The translations under genes and the position numbers were made by a program. A stretch of 64,000 nucleotides of DNA from Arcanobacterium sp. GTDB lineage: Bacteria; Actinomycetota; Actinomycetes; Actinomycetales; Actinomycetaceae. The stretch lies in contig JALFSN010000008.1 of the NCBI GenBank assembly GCA_022778805.1, positions 124,001 through 188,000 on the forward strand. The letters run 5' to 3'. This document shows positions 27,349 to 37,784 of this stretch, piece after piece; within the stretch, counting starts at the first letter, position 1, and every line of letters begins with the position of its first letter. The notes under the pieces were generated by a model that worked only from the letters and a program-made list of their open reading frames with translations, searched no databases and was not told the DNA's origin.

Positions 27349-27669
27349 TCAAAACACTGCCGGAATAGATATAAGATTGAGTACGACATATAGGGAATTA
27401 AGCAGAAAAATTACTTTCGCAGCCGTGCTTTTCTGATAGGAAAAACTTCGCACGGCGAGACAGATAGAAATGACGCTAAAGATACATAGCGGTAAAGATA
27501 TACCCCCATATGGAACATTAAGCCAGTAGGAAACATAGTCAATTCCATTGCCCAAGCGCCTATAAAACGCATTATTCATAAGAACAATAGGGATGAGCAC
27601 AATAACGGAATGCCATATATATCGATGAGAAAGATGGAGTGCAGCATCCCTTGTAACTGCAGGAATCAC
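27349..27669 (-). CDS. Hypothetical small membrane protein, possibly truncated
   Basis: 106 residues from a GTG at 27669; there is no good ribosome site, and the frame is open for a further 17 codons upstream without an ATG. Three hydrophobic segments are visible (around WHSVIVLIPIVLM, GGISLPLCIFSVISICL and VIFLLNSLYVVLNLI). It lies between the rearranged smc repeat and the sixA-like gene. I do not recognise it. The missing start may mean it is the 3' remnant of a larger gene cut when the island was rearranged. Confidence 0.35.
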   Translation of the reverse strand: MIPAVTRDAALHLSHRYIWHSVIVLIPIVLMNNAFYRRLGNGIDYVSYWLNVPYGGISLPLCIFSVISICLAVRSFSYQKSTAAKVIFLLNSLYVVLNLISIPAVF

Positions 27670-27843
27670 ATGACAAACGCCAAATTGCCAGGCACATACA
27701 ATGGGTTTTTATAGCAGAACATCTTCTGCCTAGATAAAGAAAAGCTCCCACAACATGGCAGAGCAACTCCATACGTCCGTATGGGAGAGAAACCCCCTGG
27801 TAGCGCATAGGATATAGATGAAAATCCATGAGAGGAAGAGACC

Positions 27844-28356
27844 ATGCCTCCATCCCATACATCAGCTACCAATCCCCACATCCTCATCCTGATGCGTCAC
27901 TCTGAGGCTGCTGACGGCGGACATGACTACGCGCGTCCGCTCACTGCTCGAGGCCGCCAGCTTGCCGCCCTGCAAGGCTCCGCCATCGTTCAGGCTACTG
28001 CCGAGATTGATCTGGCGTTAGTTTCTAGCGCAGCTCGCACCCTCCAAACGCTGACGGCGATGCGCTCTGCCGGTTTGCCCGTGCACTCCGTGAGCGCAGA
28101 GCGCACTTTGTACAGTGCTAGTCCAGAGGAGGCACTCAATTTAATTCGCGCCACTCCTGAATCTATACACACCCTGCTGGTGCTCTTTCACCAGCCTGCC
28201 GTCGCTGCGCTGACGTTTATGCTCACAGACCCAGCTGACCGCCCCCTTCTGCGCAGTGGATTCTCACCTGCCACGTTCGCTCTCGGTACGAGCGCCGCTC
28301 CTTGGGCAGCGCTCGTACACTGGAGCCAGCCACATATCTGGCATCCACTTATCTAG
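27844..28356 (+). CDS. SixA-like phosphohistidine phosphatase (histidine phosphatase superfamily)
   Basis: 170 residues. The catalytic RH motif is in LILMRHSEAAD (residues 14-24), with RPLTARGRQLA and LVSSAARTLQT following as in SixA. The second catalytic His is in LVLFHQPAVA. The size matches SixA-type enzymes, which dephosphorylate phosphohistidine on proteins such as HPr-like or histidine-kinase domains. GAGAGGAAGAG precedes the ATG. It converges with ndk. The physiological substrate is not visible. Confidence 0.85.
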   Translation: MPPSHTSATNPHILILMRHSEAADGGHDYARPLTARGRQLAALQGSAIVQATAEIDLALVSSAARTLQTLTAMRSAGLPVHSVSAERTLYSASPEEALNLIRATPESIHTLLVLFHQPAVAALTFMLTDPADRPLLRSGFSPATFALGTSAAPWAALVHWSQPHIWHPLI

Positions 28357-28493
28357 CTCCGGCAAGCACCGACGATCCTCGCGTATGCATCTATAAGAAG
28401 CATCCTGTACACGCCCCCAACAGCTGGCATATGCCGCAACAGCTGACGTGTGCTCTTCAGCTCAACTGCACGCCGTCTGCCAAACAGCAGCCT

Positions 28494-28907
28494 TCAGCCG
28501 AACCACACGCTCTTTTCCCACTGCGCCGATTCAGCAGAATCGGAGGAATGGACGAGGTTGAGCACTGCTTCGGTCCCCCAATCTCGGCCGTAGTCACCCC
28601 GAATAGTACCCGGCGCAGCGGTGGTGGGATCCGTATCTCCGCACAGGGAGCGAACTCCCTCAATGACCCGTCTTCCCTCGATGACGGCAGCCACCATTGG
28701 CCCACTCGTCATGTAGTCCACCAGCCCAGGATAGAACGACTTCTCCACGTGATCTCGGTAGTGCTTGTGCAACTGCTCAGGCAGCGCATGCACAAGTTTC
28801 AGATCGCTGATAGCGTACCCTTTGCGCTCAATACGTGCCAGGATCTCTCCGGTAAGACCGCGCCGCACCCCATCGGGCTTGATTAAAATTAACGTTTGTT
28901 CCGTCAT
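28494..28907 (-). CDS. ndk: Nucleoside diphosphate kinase
   Basis: Transfers the gamma-phosphate of ATP to nucleoside diphosphates through a phospho-histidine. 137 residues, the usual length. TLILIKPDGVRRG at the N-terminus contains the catalytic Lys. FYPGLVDYMTSGP is the family's Kpn-loop region. GTIRGDYG and the active-site His in NLVHSSDSAESA are present. AGGAG precedes the ATG. It is convergent with the sixA-like gene, and the 137 bases between them show no clear terminator. Confidence 0.97.
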   Translation of the reverse strand: MTEQTLILIKPDGVRRGLTGEILARIERKGYAISDLKLVHALPEQLHKHYRDHVEKSFYPGLVDYMTSGPMVAAVIEGRRVIEGVRSLCGDTDPTTAAPGTIRGDYGRDWGTEAVLNLVHSSDSAESAQWEKSVWFG

Positions 28908-29012
28908 TCTCTGTCTCCTCTATTTCCTCTCTCATTTCATCTCAGTGTTTGGCATCTCGATGGCACCTTAGTGACACCTCACATGCGCATCACGTGATAG
29001 TCACGTGGCATA

Positions 29013-29954
29013 TCACGATTCGGGTACTTCACGATCTGGTATATTGCTAGCAGCGAGATACACTTCCAACGTGCGAATTTCGCGTGGGCCAAGCTCGATA
29101 TCAGCGCGCACATCGGGACGATTATAAGCATCAGCCATCGCCGTGCATGGCTCCAACGCCACATCACGATGCTCTCGCCGCGCCAAACCATCAGCAGCAA
29201 ACACATGAAAAATCTGCTGCTCCGGCGTGTTGGTGCGCGCAGCCATCTGTATGAGACGCTCTCCAGTGTAGAGAGCGGCACACGCCCACCCGTTCTCGGT
29301 ATGCTCCAGATGTGCCAGAGCATAGTCATCGCTCGCATAGATCTTCTGGCGGCCCTCCAGCTGTGAGCCAAAGGCAGCTTCTCCAGGCAGCGGAATGAGT
29401 CCATCATCTACCATGATCCGCTGCGCCGTCCCCACGTCAAACCACGCATCGTTCAGATCTGTGACGGCGAAATACGGGTGCCACCCCAGTGCCACCGGCA
29501 CCGAGCGGGACGAGAGATTACGAGCACGCGCAGAAAGTCGAAGCTCTCGCCTCGCCGTCAGCGTGAAGCGCACGCATATCTCTAAATCTGCCGGAAATAC
29601 ATCACATGCATCTAAGCGAGTGACGAGTTCTATCGAATCATCAGTGCACACGTAGTTGAATTCTTGTTCAGCTATCAGGCCGTGCAGACCACGGTTATCA
29701 GGACCACCGTTATAAGGGATATCCGCCTGTGGTGAGCGACGAAGCACATCACCGTCATTCCATTCGCCCCGCGCTATGCGATTTGGCCAGGGAGCGAGCA
29801 GTGCACTGCGGTATCCGTCTAGTGCGGTATGCTCACTTTCACTCGTATAGCCATCAATCACGCTCTCCCCCACACCAGGGTCCCAGGAGAGGAGGGTAGC
29901 TCCACGAGTACAGAGCGCTATCGCTGCGCCATGGGCACTGAGATGTACAATCAT
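29013..29954 (-). CDS. Aldose 1-epimerase family protein (GalM-like)
   Basis: 313 residues, no signal peptide. APWPNRIARGEW, the catalytic-type His in RGLHGLIAE, GWHPYF (second His) and the C-terminal LEPCTAMADAYN (region of the catalytic Glu) are all in the expected order. These residues interconvert alpha- and beta-anomers of hexoses. It is divergent from the Gfo/Idh/MocA oxidoreductase, with 62 bases between starts, so the two may share regulation in sugar metabolism. Confidence 0.9.
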   Translation of the reverse strand: MIVHLSAHGAAIALCTRGATLLSWDPGVGESVIDGYTSESEHTALDGYRSALLAPWPNRIARGEWNDGDVLRRSPQADIPYNGGPDNRGLHGLIAEQEFNYVCTDDSIELVTRLDACDVFPADLEICVRFTLTARRELRLSARARNLSSRSVPVALGWHPYFAVTDLNDAWFDVGTAQRIMVDDGLIPLPGEAAFGSQLEGRQKIYASDDYALAHLEHTENGWACAALYTGERLIQMAARTNTPEQQIFHVFAADGLARREHRDVALEPCTAMADAYNRPDVRADIELGPREIRTLEVYLAASNIPDREVPES

Positions 29955-30016
29955 CGGCTCTCCAATACGTTTTGCGAGTAAAATAGAATTGTTATCGTCA
30001 TGTCAAGGAGTATCTT

Positions 30017-30937
30017 ATGGCAATCAAGGTAGCACTGGTAGGATCTGGGTGGTGGGCACACGACGTTCACGGCCCCATGGAACAAGAATCACCCGATGCT
30101 GACCTCGTCGGCGTCTGGGCAAGAAATCCTGAGCGTGGCCAAGCCTTTGCAGACACACTAGGGGTGCCATACTTCTCAGATTTCCACTCATTGCTCAACG
30201 AGTGTGACGCCGTAGACTTCGCAGTGCCGCCCGACGTGCAAGCGCGAATGGCTCTCGAAGCCGCGCGGCGTGGCAAAGCCTTAATCCTTGAAAAGCCACT
30301 CGCTCTCGACCTCGCTAGTGCTCGTACGCTCACGGAGACCGTCGATGCCCTTTCGCTGCCTACTATCAGCTGTTTTACACGCCGTTTCTCCCCTGAAGCA
30401 GATACGTTCATCGCCACTGCGCACGAATGGGCTCTCGCCCATACGCTCTTAGGCATTCAAGCCGCATACATCAGCGACGGTCTACTCCCTGGCGGAGTAC
30501 TGCCGCCGAGCGGCACCTGGCGACACGGGCAGTACGGCTCCATGTATGATCTCACTCCACATGTGATGAATATGGCCATCCATGCTCTCGGGCCGGCAGT
30601 CGCAGTGCAAGGGCACGCTGGGCGGTTTAGCTCTTTCTCGATCACGCATGAATCTGGTGCACTCACGAACGTGAGCATCTCGTCGATTGTGCGCACAAAC
30701 GGCCCTGAAATTTTCACTGAATGTCTTTACTCTACACACGGAATCGCCACCTTTGATGCGAATGACGTCGATTACGGATCTGTATGGCAGCGAATCCACA
30801 AGGAATTTATCCGCTGCGTGGAAACCGGTGTGCGCCCTACTGCAGATATCCATGATGCCCTCGCCGTCCAGGAAGTGCTAGAAGCGGTGGTGCGCTCCAG
30901 CGAGAGCGGAGCAGCTATCCGCATCAGCGAACTGTAA
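30017..30937 (+). CDS. Gfo/Idh/MocA-family oxidoreductase
   Basis: 306 residues. An N-terminal Rossmann fold (KVALVGSGWWAHD) and the EKPLAL motif (family Lys in E-K-P) mark an NAD(P)-dependent sugar or inositol dehydrogenase type. The C-terminal alpha/beta domain ends in a DIHDALAVQEVLEAV segment typical of the family. AAGGAG lies nine bases before the ATG. Divergent from the galM-like gene. Substrate is not predictable. Confidence 0.9.
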   Translation: MAIKVALVGSGWWAHDVHGPMEQESPDADLVGVWARNPERGQAFADTLGVPYFSDFHSLLNECDAVDFAVPPDVQARMALEAARRGKALILEKPLALDLASARTLTETVDALSLPTISCFTRRFSPEADTFIATAHEWALAHTLLGIQAAYISDGLLPGGVLPPSGTWRHGQYGSMYDLTPHVMNMAIHALGPAVAVQGHAGRFSSFSITHESGALTNVSISSIVRTNGPEIFTECLYSTHGIATFDANDVDYGSVWQRIHKEFIRCVETGVRPTADIHDALAVQEVLEAVVRSSESGAAIRISEL

Positions 30938-31006
30938 GACGCAAATCTGGAACGGTAAAAACCAGAGCGCCGCAGAGAAACTTCAAAAAGAGACGAGAGG
31001 AAACTT

Positions 31007-31040
31007 CAGGAGGGGACGAGCTACTGCCCGTCCCCTCCTG
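31007..31040. terminator. Terminator between the oxidoreductase gene and tuf
   Basis: A perfect 12-base stem (CAGGAGGGGACG and complement) with a ten-base loop lies 43 bases after the tuf stop and 70 bases after the convergent oxidoreductase gene. T-rich tracts follow on the tuf side (GAAGTTTCC, then CTTTTTG further on). It probably serves both genes. Confidence 0.75.
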
Positions 31041-31082
31041 GGTATCGCTTATTTACGCGAGATAGTCAGCGGCGTCGAAACG

Positions 31083-32273
31083 TCACTTGATAATCTCGGT
31101 CACCTTGCCTGAACCCACGGTGTGGCCACCCTCGCGAATAGCGAAGCCGAGGCCAATTTCCATGGCGATAGGCTGAATGAGTTCTACAGTCATCTCGGTG
31201 TTGTCGCCTGGCATCACCATTTCAGTGCCCTCTGGGAGGGTGATAACGCCAGTCACATCCGTGGTGCGGAAGTAGAACTGCGGACGATAGTTGGAGAAGA
31301 ACGGATTGTGGCGGCCGCCCTCTTCCTTCTTCAGCACGTACACCTGACCCTTGAAGTTGGTGTGAGGCGTAATCGTGCCAGGCTTGACGACGACCTGGCC
31401 GCGCTCCACATCTTCACGCTTGGTGCCACGCAGCAGCAGACCGCAGTTTTCGCCAGCGTCAGCGGTATCCATGCTCTTGTGGAACATTTCAATGCCAGTG
31501 ACGGTGGTCTTCTGCGGGGCGCGAATGCCGAGGATCTCCACCTCTTCGTTGATCTTGAGCTGTCCACGCTCCACACGACCAGTCACCACGGTGCCGCGGC
31601 CGGTGATGGTGAAGACGTCTTCGATTGGCATCAAGAACGGCTTGTCAAGATCGCGCTGCGGATCTGGGAAGTAGGTGTCCACAGTGTCCATGAGCTCTTC
31701 CACGCCCTTGACGGCGTCGGCGTCACCCTCCAGAGCTTTCAGAGCGGAAACCTGGATGATCGGAATGTTGTCGCCATCGTAACCCTGTGCAGAGAGCAGA
31801 TCACGAATTTCCATCTCCACGAGTTCGATCATTTCCGGATCATCGACCATGTCTACCTTGTTGAGCGCCACAATCAGATCTGGCACGCCCACCTGGCGAG
31901 CCAAGAGCACGTGCTCACGAGTCTGAGCCATCACGCCGTCGGTAGCAGCTACCACGAGGATAGCGCCATCCATCTGAGCAGCGCCGGTAATCATGTTCTT
32001 GATGTAGTCGGCGTGGCCAGGGGCGTCCACGTGTGCGTAGTGACGCTTTTCGGTCTGATACTCAACGTGGGAGACGTTGATCGTAATGCCGCGCTCGCGC
32101 TCTTCTGGAGCGTTATCCACATCTTCGAATGGGGTGTAGGTGTTGAGTTCTGGATACTTGTCAGCCAACACCTTGGTAATAGCAGCCGTCAATGTGGTCT
32201 TACCATGGTCCACGTGACCAATGGTGCCGATGTTCATATGCGGCTTGGACTTATCGTACTTGGCTTTTGCCAC
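31083..32273 (-). CDS. tuf: Elongation factor Tu
   Basis: GTPase that delivers aminoacyl-tRNA to the ribosome. 396 residues from a GTG at 32273, with AGGAGG upstream. GTP-binding motifs [17 protein letters not shown] and NKVDMVDD are intact; [19 protein letters not shown] is in the third domain. It is the last gene of the str operon, 118 bases after fusA, and ends at a strong hairpin. Confidence 0.99.
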   Translation of the reverse strand: MAKAKYDKSKPHMNIGTIGHVDHGKTTLTAAITKVLADKYPELNTYTPFEDVDNAPEERERGITINVSHVEYQTEKRHYAHVDAPGHADYIKNMITGAAQMDGAILVVAATDGVMAQTREHVLLARQVGVPDLIVALNKVDMVDDPEMIELVEMEIRDLLSAQGYDGDNIPIIQVSALKALEGDADAVKGVEELMDTVDTYFPDPQRDLDKPFLMPIEDVFTITGRGTVVTGRVERGQLKINEEVEILGIRAPQKTTVTGIEMFHKSMDTADAGENCGLLLRGTKREDVERGQVVVKPGTITPHTNFKGQVYVLKKEEGGRHNPFFSNYRPQFYFRTTDVTGVITLPEGTEMVMPGDNTEMTVELIQPIAMEIGLGFAIREGGHTVGSGKVTEIIK

Positions 32274-32391
32274 TTTATGTCCTCCTGGACTCGGGTAGTG
32301 TCTTTCAGCTAACAGAACGAGCGTTCGTGCTCATCCGCGGCTAAATGAATCCTACTGGTTGAATTGTCTTCTGTAAATTTAACCTGTTGGC

Positions 32392-34512
32392 TCACTCGCC
32401 ACGGGTCTTAGAAATGATTTCGTCGGCCACAGCCTTCGGAACCTCTTGGTACTTTGCGAACTGCATGGTATAAACTGCGCGGCCCTGCGTCTTAGAACGC
32501 AGATCCCCTACATAACCAAACATTTCGGAAAGCGGAACTAATGCGCGAACGATTTTCACACCGGTCGCATCTTCCATGGACGAAATCTGGCCACGGCGGC
32601 TGTTGAGGTCGCCGATCACATCGCCCATGTACTCTTCAGGAGTGCGCACCTCGACGTCCATCAACGGTTCGAGGATCACTGGCTTGGCGCGCTTAGCGCC
32701 CTCACGGAACACCATCTGACCGGCGATCTTAAACGCCATTTCAGAAGAGTCCACATCGTGGTAAGCGCCATCTTCGAGAGTGGCTTTCACGCCCACCATC
32801 GGGAAGCCTGCCAGCACGCCATTTTCCATCGCTGCCTGAATACCAGCATCCACGGATGGAATGTACTCGCGTGGCACGCGGCCACCGGTGACGGCGTCCA
32901 CGAATTCGTAGGTCTTGCCCTCTTCGTTCTCTTCGAGCGGCTCGAACGTGACGATCACCTTAGCGAACTGGCCAGAACCACCAGTCTGCTTCTTATGCGT
33001 GTACTCCACATTTTCAGCCTTGGCGCGGATTGTCTCGCGGTAGGCCACCATAGGAGCGCCCACGTTGGCATCCACCTTGAATTCACGCTTCATGCGATCC
33101 ACGATGATGTCGAGATGCAGCTCGCCCATACCGCCAATCACGGTCTGGCCAGTTTCCTCATCCAGCTTCACCGTAAACGTCGGGTCTTCCTCAGCGAGCT
33201 TCTGGATAGCAATACCCATCTTCTCCTGGTCTGCCTTCGACTTCGGCTCAATAGCCACGTGGATCACCGGATCAGGGAACGTCATCGATTCCAACGAAAT
33301 CGGATGCGACTGGTCGGCGAGAGTATCACCCGTAGTGGTCTCTTTCAGACCTACCACAGCGTAGATATGGCCAGCATGTGCCACGTCTACCGGATTCTCT
33401 TTATTCGAGTGCATCTGGAAGATCTTGCCGATGCGCTCTTTCTTACCCTTCGTAGCATTGAGTACCTGGGAGCCTGGCTCAATCTTGCCGGAGTAAACGC
33501 GGATAAACGTGAGACGGCCGAAGAAAGGATGCACAGCAATCTTGAAAGCGAGCGCAGCAAACGGCTCATTCTCATCAGCGTGACGCACCAACTCAACAGA
33601 TTCGTCTTTTGGATCAACGCCCTTGACAGACTCGATATCGAGCGGCGACGGCAGGTAGTCAATCACGGCGTCAAGCATTGGCTGCACACCAATGTTCTTG
33701 TAAGCGCTGCCGCAGAAGACCGGATACATCTCAGAATTGATAGTGAGCTTGCGAATCGCAGCCTTGATCTCGTCTACGCTGATCTCTTCGCCAGCGAAGA
33801 ACTTCTCCAGTAGGGCGTCGTCAGTCTCCGCCACCTGCTCGATGAGCTTATCGTGGTATTCTTGCGCCTTTGCCAACATGTCGGCCGGAATATCTTCTTC
33901 CACGACGAGGTTGCCCAGGGTCTTATTGCCCTTCTCATCCTCTGCGGGGAATTTGATGGCCTTCATCTTGAGCAGATCGATCACGCCTTCAAAGTTTGAC
34001 TCCGCACCGATCGGAAGTTCCATCACCAACGGAGTGGCGTGCAAACGATCTTGAATCGTCTTCACGGAGAAGTAGAAGTCTGCACCCATCTTGTCCATCT
34101 TGTTGATGAAGCAAATACGAGGCACATTGTACTTATCTGCCTGGCGCCACACCGTCTCCGACTGCGGCTCCACGCCTTCCTTGCCATCGAACACTGCCAC
34201 AGCGCCGTCAAGCACGCGCAGCGAGCGCTCCACCTCCACGGTGAAATCCACGTGTCCAGGGGTGTCGATGATGTTGATTTGATTGCCATTCCAGAACGCC
34301 GTCACAGCAGCAGAGGTGATCGTGATGCCACGCTCTTTCTCCTGCTCCATCCAGTCAGTCGTGGAAGCGCCGTCATGGGTCTCACCGATCTTGTAGTTAA
34401 TACCGGTGTAGTAGAGGATGCGCTCAGTAACGGTGGTCTTACCAGCGTCAATGTGCGCCATGATGCCGATGTTGCGAACCTTCGTGAGGTCGCGAAGCAC
34501 CTCAAGTGCCAT
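32392..34512 (-). CDS. fusA: Elongation factor G
   Basis: Translocation GTPase of 706 residues, full length. GTP-binding motifs [24 protein letters not shown] and NKMDKMGAD are present, followed by the expected domains II-V (e.g. [15 protein letters not shown]). It starts 24 bases after rpsG and precedes tuf, the standard str-operon arrangement. Confidence 0.99.
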   Translation of the reverse strand: MALEVLRDLTKVRNIGIMAHIDAGKTTVTERILYYTGINYKIGETHDGASTTDWMEQEKERGITITSAAVTAFWNGNQINIIDTPGHVDFTVEVERSLRVLDGAVAVFDGKEGVEPQSETVWRQADKYNVPRICFINKMDKMGADFYFSVKTIQDRLHATPLVMELPIGAESNFEGVIDLLKMKAIKFPAEDEKGNKTLGNLVVEEDIPADMLAKAQEYHDKLIEQVAETDDALLEKFFAGEEISVDEIKAAIRKLTINSEMYPVFCGSAYKNIGVQPMLDAVIDYLPSPLDIESVKGVDPKDESVELVRHADENEPFAALAFKIAVHPFFGRLTFIRVYSGKIEPGSQVLNATKGKKERIGKIFQMHSNKENPVDVAHAGHIYAVVGLKETTTGDTLADQSHPISLESMTFPDPVIHVAIEPKSKADQEKMGIAIQKLAEEDPTFTVKLDEETGQTVIGGMGELHLDIIVDRMKREFKVDANVGAPMVAYRETIRAKAENVEYTHKKQTGGSGQFAKVIVTFEPLEENEEGKTYEFVDAVTGGRVPREYIPSVDAGIQAAMENGVLAGFPMVGVKATLEDGAYHDVDSSEMAFKIAGQMVFREGAKRAKPVILEPLMDVEVRTPEEYMGDVIGDLNSRRGQISSMEDATGVKIVRALVPLSEMFGYVGDLRSKTQGRAVYTMQFAKYQEVPKAVADEIISKTRGE

Positions 34513-34536
34513 AGAGAACTCTCTTTTCTTGGTGGA

Positions 34537-35007
34537 TTACCAACGGTAGTGCGCGAATGCGCGGTTCGATTCAGCCATGCGATGCATATCTTCGCGGCGC
34601 TTCACGGAAGCACCCAAGCCATTTGCAGCGTCCATAATTTCATTCTGGAGGCGCTCAAGCATCGTATTTTCGCGGCGCTGGCGAGAGAACTCCACCAGCC
34701 AGCGAAGAGCAAGAGTATTGGCACGAGCTGGTTTCACTTCCACAGGCACCTGATAAGTGGCACCGCCCACACGCCGAGAACGTACCTCAAGCTGAGGACG
34801 AATGTTGTCGAGCGCACGCTTGAGCACGCTCACTGGCTCCTGACCAGTTTTTTCAGCTACGCCGTCAAGCGCGCCGTAGACGATGCGCTGAGCTGTGGAT
34901 TTCTTGCCGTCCTTGAGCACGCGATTGACGAGCTGCGTGACGAGCTGGGATCCATGCACCGGATCCGGAATCAACGGGCGCTTACGAGCTGGACCTTTAC
35001 GAGGCAT
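34537..35007 (-). CDS. rpsG: 30S ribosomal protein S7
   Basis: 156 residues, standard length, beginning [17 protein letters not shown]. Initiates assembly of the 30S head and, in many bacteria, represses its own operon. Its ATG overlaps the rpsL stop by one base (TAATG), so the two are translationally coupled. Confidence 0.99.
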   Translation of the reverse strand: MPRKGPARKRPLIPDPVHGSQLVTQLVNRVLKDGKKSTAQRIVYGALDGVAEKTGQEPVSVLKRALDNIRPQLEVRSRRVGGATYQVPVEVKPARANTLALRWLVEFSRQRRENTMLERLQNEIMDAANGLGASVKRREDMHRMAESNRAFAHYRW

Positions 35008-35381
35008 TACTTCTTCTCCTTCTTCGCGCCGTACTTAGAGCGCCCCTGGGCGCGATTCTTCACACCCTGGGTATCGAGCGCACCACGCACAATGTGGAAA
35101 CGTACGCCAGGAAGATCCTTCACACGGCCACCGCGTACCAAAACGATGGAGTGCTCCTGGAGGTTATGGCCTTCGCCAGGGATATACGCGGTCACTTCGA
35201 TGCCCGAGCTCAAACGCACACGGGCCACTTTCCGCAGAGCCGAGTTTGGCTTCTTCGGAGTGGTGGTATAAACACGAGTGCATACGCCACGACGCTGCGG
35301 ACTACCTTTGAGTGCACGCGTGGACGACTGCTGCACCTTCTTGCTGCGGCCCTTACGAACCAGCTGCTGAATAGTTGGCAC
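35007..35381 (-). CDS. rpsL: 30S ribosomal protein S12
   Basis: 124 residues from a GTG at 35381, with AGGAG six bases upstream. Starts [14 protein letters not shown]. The streptomycin-related segment [12 protein letters not shown] (Lys present) and [12 protein letters not shown] are wild type, so no streptomycin-resistance change is visible. First gene of the str operon. Confidence 0.99.
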   Translation of the reverse strand: MPTIQQLVRKGRSKKVQQSSTRALKGSPQRRGVCTRVYTTTPKKPNSALRKVARVRLSSGIEVTAYIPGEGHNLQEHSIVLVRGGRVKDLPGVRFHIVRGALDTQGVKNRAQGRSKYGAKKEKK

Positions 35382-35991
35382 TACATTCTCCTGTTAGTTA
35401 TGAACTTTTTTCGTCGAACTGCCCGCCTGTTTCGCGAACCACTGGCTCGGAAGCGACCGAACTTCCCTAGCGTCTGAACTCTCCCAGACCGAAACGGCAC
35501 ATCTGCAACACTGCCGCCCCGAAAATAGCAACGTGGAAGAGCCCAGAACGGGCACCATTGCCTAGATTAATGCGTGATAGCGCGCAGCGTCAAAGAAAAA
35601 ATGAGATTTGACTGCGTGGCGCTAGCCACAGCACTCACCACAACGCCTGCTGCAACGCCCACTGTGGTACTCACTATGGTACCCGCTGCAGCAGTGGGTG
35701 ACGCCGTCACACCCCAGCGATGGTTTCCGAGGTATGCCACTCCACCAACGGCTCCTGAGGTATGCCCTGCGGATGGTCCCCGAGATATGCCCTGCGGATG
35801 CTTTCCACCGCAGCTCCACGGGCAATTTCCACCGCATCTCCACGGACGGCTCTCCAAAAATAACCGCCCACAATTGGATATTTCTCCATTGAATATACAA
35901 GCGTTCCGAGAAAGACTACTAGCAAAGACAGCACTGGCAGTTGCACAGCTATCAGGGGCTGCACGCATCAATGATGATGGGTAGGAGAGAC
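35382..35991. other. Divergent intergenic region of rpsL and the TPR operon
   Basis: 610 bases between two divergent operons. The part near 35382-35570 should hold the str-operon promoter, but I could not fix clear hexamers. The part at 35727-35846 is made of degenerate repeats, listed separately. Open frames on both strands here have low-complexity products and no ribosome sites, so I do not call a gene. Confidence 0.5.
35727..35846. repeat. Degenerate tandem repeats, 24-28 base period
   Basis: GAGGTATGCC-type units occur at about 35727, 35755 and 35780 (the last two share TATGCCCTGCGGATG). They are followed by two units of TTTCCACCGC(A/T)(G/T)CTCCACGG at about 35802 and 35826. The period is 24-28 bases and the copies are imperfect. 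The array lies upstream of the TPR operon; role unknown. Confidence 0.65.
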
Positions 35992-36876
35992 ATGCTCGAT
36001 CAAGAAACAATGCTTCGTGAAAAAGTGGATGAGCTCGAACGCCAAGGGCGATACTACGATATGGTTGCTCCCTTAGAAGAGCTCGTGGGTCTTCTCAGCG
36101 TGCGCTGCAGCGGAGGCGGTTGCCACACTGCCAAAGAAACTCCTGAATATGCCGCTACACTCGATCGGCTTGGTGGTCTACATCGAAATTTGGGGAATCT
36201 GGAGCGTTCCTACAGTATTTATCAGGAGGCCGTCCGCACGAGCGCCACCGTCTTTGGCACGAATGATCCCAACTACGCCACCACGCTCAATAACTACGCG
36301 GGCTTGCTGCGGCTCCGCAAAGAATTTGCCGCAGCCGACACCGCATATGAACAGGCTGAACGTATCTATGATGCCACCCTCGGCCCGAATCATGTACTCA
36401 CCGTATCGTGCCTCAACAACCGCGGGCTGCTGCGCCAAGATCAGCAGCTTTTCAATGAGGCACTACAGCTGCACCAAGAGGCGTTAGCACGCTTGCGCTC
36501 TCAGCCAGGCAACGAGGTAGCCCAGGCGACGACGCTCAACAATCTCGCCAGTGTCTACGCCAAACTCAAGGACTATGAAAAAGCCCGCTCATATATGGAG
36601 CAAGCCTCTGAGATCTATGAGCGCACCGTGGGGAAGCAGTCCGATCTTTATCTCGGACAGATTCACAATCTGGCTTCTATGCAGGCGCTCAGTGGAGATT
36701 ATCAAGGAGCGCTCACCCGCTTTGAATGGGTGGCGCAACGCTGCCGTGAAATGTTTGGCCCGCGCAGCGACAATCTCGTAGCCGTGCTAAAGAATCTCGA
36801 AGCGATTTACAGCCGCCTAGGCATGGATGAGAAAGCCACAGAAGCTCACGCTGAGCTGGAGAAAATTCAAGGATAG
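35992..36876 (+). CDS. Tetratricopeptide (kinesin-light-chain type) repeat protein of the GRE locus
   Basis: 294 residues from ATG 35992, chosen for the TAGGAGAGAC ribosome site; in-frame ATGs at 35971-35977 and a TTG at 35941 are alternatives. From about residue 50 it consists of 42-residue TPR units (ATLDRLGGLHRNLGNLERS, ATTLNNYAGLLRLRKEFAA, VSCLNNRGLLRQDQQLF, ATTLNNLASVYAKLKDYEK and two more), a protein-interaction scaffold. An early CSGGGCH segment has two close cysteines. There is no signal peptide, so it is cytoplasmic. It is the first gene of an operon with DUF4037 and DUF4125 genes and converges on a glycyl-radical enzyme cluster. Its partner is unknown. Confidence 0.88.
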   Translation: MLDQETMLREKVDELERQGRYYDMVAPLEELVGLLSVRCSGGGCHTAKETPEYAATLDRLGGLHRNLGNLERSYSIYQEAVRTSATVFGTNDPNYATTLNNYAGLLRLRKEFAAADTAYEQAERIYDATLGPNHVLTVSCLNNRGLLRQDQQLFNEALQLHQEALARLRSQPGNEVAQATTLNNLASVYAKLKDYEKARSYMEQASEIYERTVGKQSDLYLGQIHNLASMQALSGDYQGALTRFEWVAQRCREMFGPRSDNLVAVLKNLEAIYSRLGMDEKATEAHAELEKIQG

Positions 36877-36893
36877 TAGCTCGGGAGCAAGCA

Positions 36894-37784
36894 GTGGACA
36901 ATACGTATTTGAAAGGTATCGAGCGCTCGAAACTGTGGTGGATGATCGACGTGGCTCCAGCGATTGAGCAGCGTGTGCCAGATCTCTACCCGTATATCGC
37001 CGCTGGCCTTGTGGGCGATGGCTCCGATTGTTTTGGATTTGACGACGAAATTTCTCTCGATCATGACGCCGATACCCGCGTAAAGCTGTGGATCCCGATG
37101 GGGGTAGGCGGCGAGGGCGCCGAATACCGAATTCGCAGTGCGGTGGGGCTCAGCACTAAAGGCGTGCTCAGCGTCGAAGAGATTCCACAGTTTTATCGTC
37201 GATATACAGGACTCGATTTCTCCCCCAACACCTGGCACGAATGGCTAGCCATACCGCAAAAGAATCTGGCAGCCGCCACAAATGGCGAGGTGTTTTTCGA
37301 CGAGCCTGGCCGCTTCAGCGAACGCCGCCGCGTGCTGCTTGATTACTACCCGCAGGATGTGTGCCTCAAACTGCTTGAGGGAGCGGTGCTGCGCATGGGA
37401 CAAGCTGGCCAGTACAACTATCCGAGGTGTCTGCGCAGAAACGAGCGCGTGGCTGCTCAGTTGGCAAAGAGCATCTTTATTGACGCCGCTCTGAACGCCC
37501 TGTTCATTCTGAATAAGCGCTATATGCCGTTCTACAAATGGGCACACCGCGCTCTGACGAGCCTCCCTATCCTCGGGGAGTATGCCAGTGATCTGCTCGA
37601 TCGTATTGCTTGCACTGAAAACGCCACTGGAGAGATTGAAGAGCTCAGCCAAGCGATTATCAACGAACTGCACGCCCAGCAGCTCTCTAGCGACGACAGC
37701 GACTTCCTCATTCCTCATGCTCGCGTCTTGCGAGAACAAATTATTGAGCCAGAATTACGGGAGGCAAACCCATGGAAGATATAA
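36894..37784 (+). CDS. DUF4037-type protein, nucleotidyltransferase-like
   Basis: 296 residues from a GTG at 36894 behind GGGAG, 17 bases after the TPR gene. Near residue 43 it has VGDGSDCFGFDDEISLDHD: a G-S pair and spaced acidic residues in the arrangement of nucleotidyltransferase active sites. The remainder is helical (RRNERVAAQLAKSIFIDAAL, then FYKWAHRALTSLP). This corresponds to the DUF4037 family as I know it; its reaction is not established. It overlaps the next gene by 13 bases, so the two are coupled. It may transfer a nucleotide to a protein or small molecule in the glycyl-radical pathway, but this is inference. Confidence 0.82.
   Translation: MDNTYLKGIERSKLWWMIDVAPAIEQRVPDLYPYIAAGLVGDGSDCFGFDDEISLDHDADTRVKLWIPMGVGGEGAEYRIRSAVGLSTKGVLSVEEIPQFYRRYTGLDFSPNTWHEWLAIPQKNLAAATNGEVFFDEPGRFSERRRVLLDYYPQDVCLKLLEGAVLRMGQAGQYNYPRCLRRNERVAAQLAKSIFIDAALNALFILNKRYMPFYKWAHRALTSLPILGEYASDLLDRIACTENATGEIEELSQAIINELHAQQLSSDDSDFLIPHARVLREQIIEPELREANPWKI

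Noticed and set aside
31122..32312. Long plus-strand frame opposite tuf
   Set aside because: It is the mirror of tuf codon use; the product is His-rich without domain sense or ribosome site.
34039..35271. Long plus-strand frame opposite fusA, rpsG and rpsL
   Set aside because: Spans three conserved genes antisense; composition is explained by their codon pattern.
35727..35846. CRISPR-like array
   Set aside because: Units are imperfect with no regular unique spacers, and no cas genes are present.
35574..35984. Plus-strand frame of 136 codons in the rpsL/TPR gap
   Set aside because: Low-complexity Pro/Thr/Ala product built on degenerate repeats, no ribosome site, and an equally long minus-strand frame over the same DNA.
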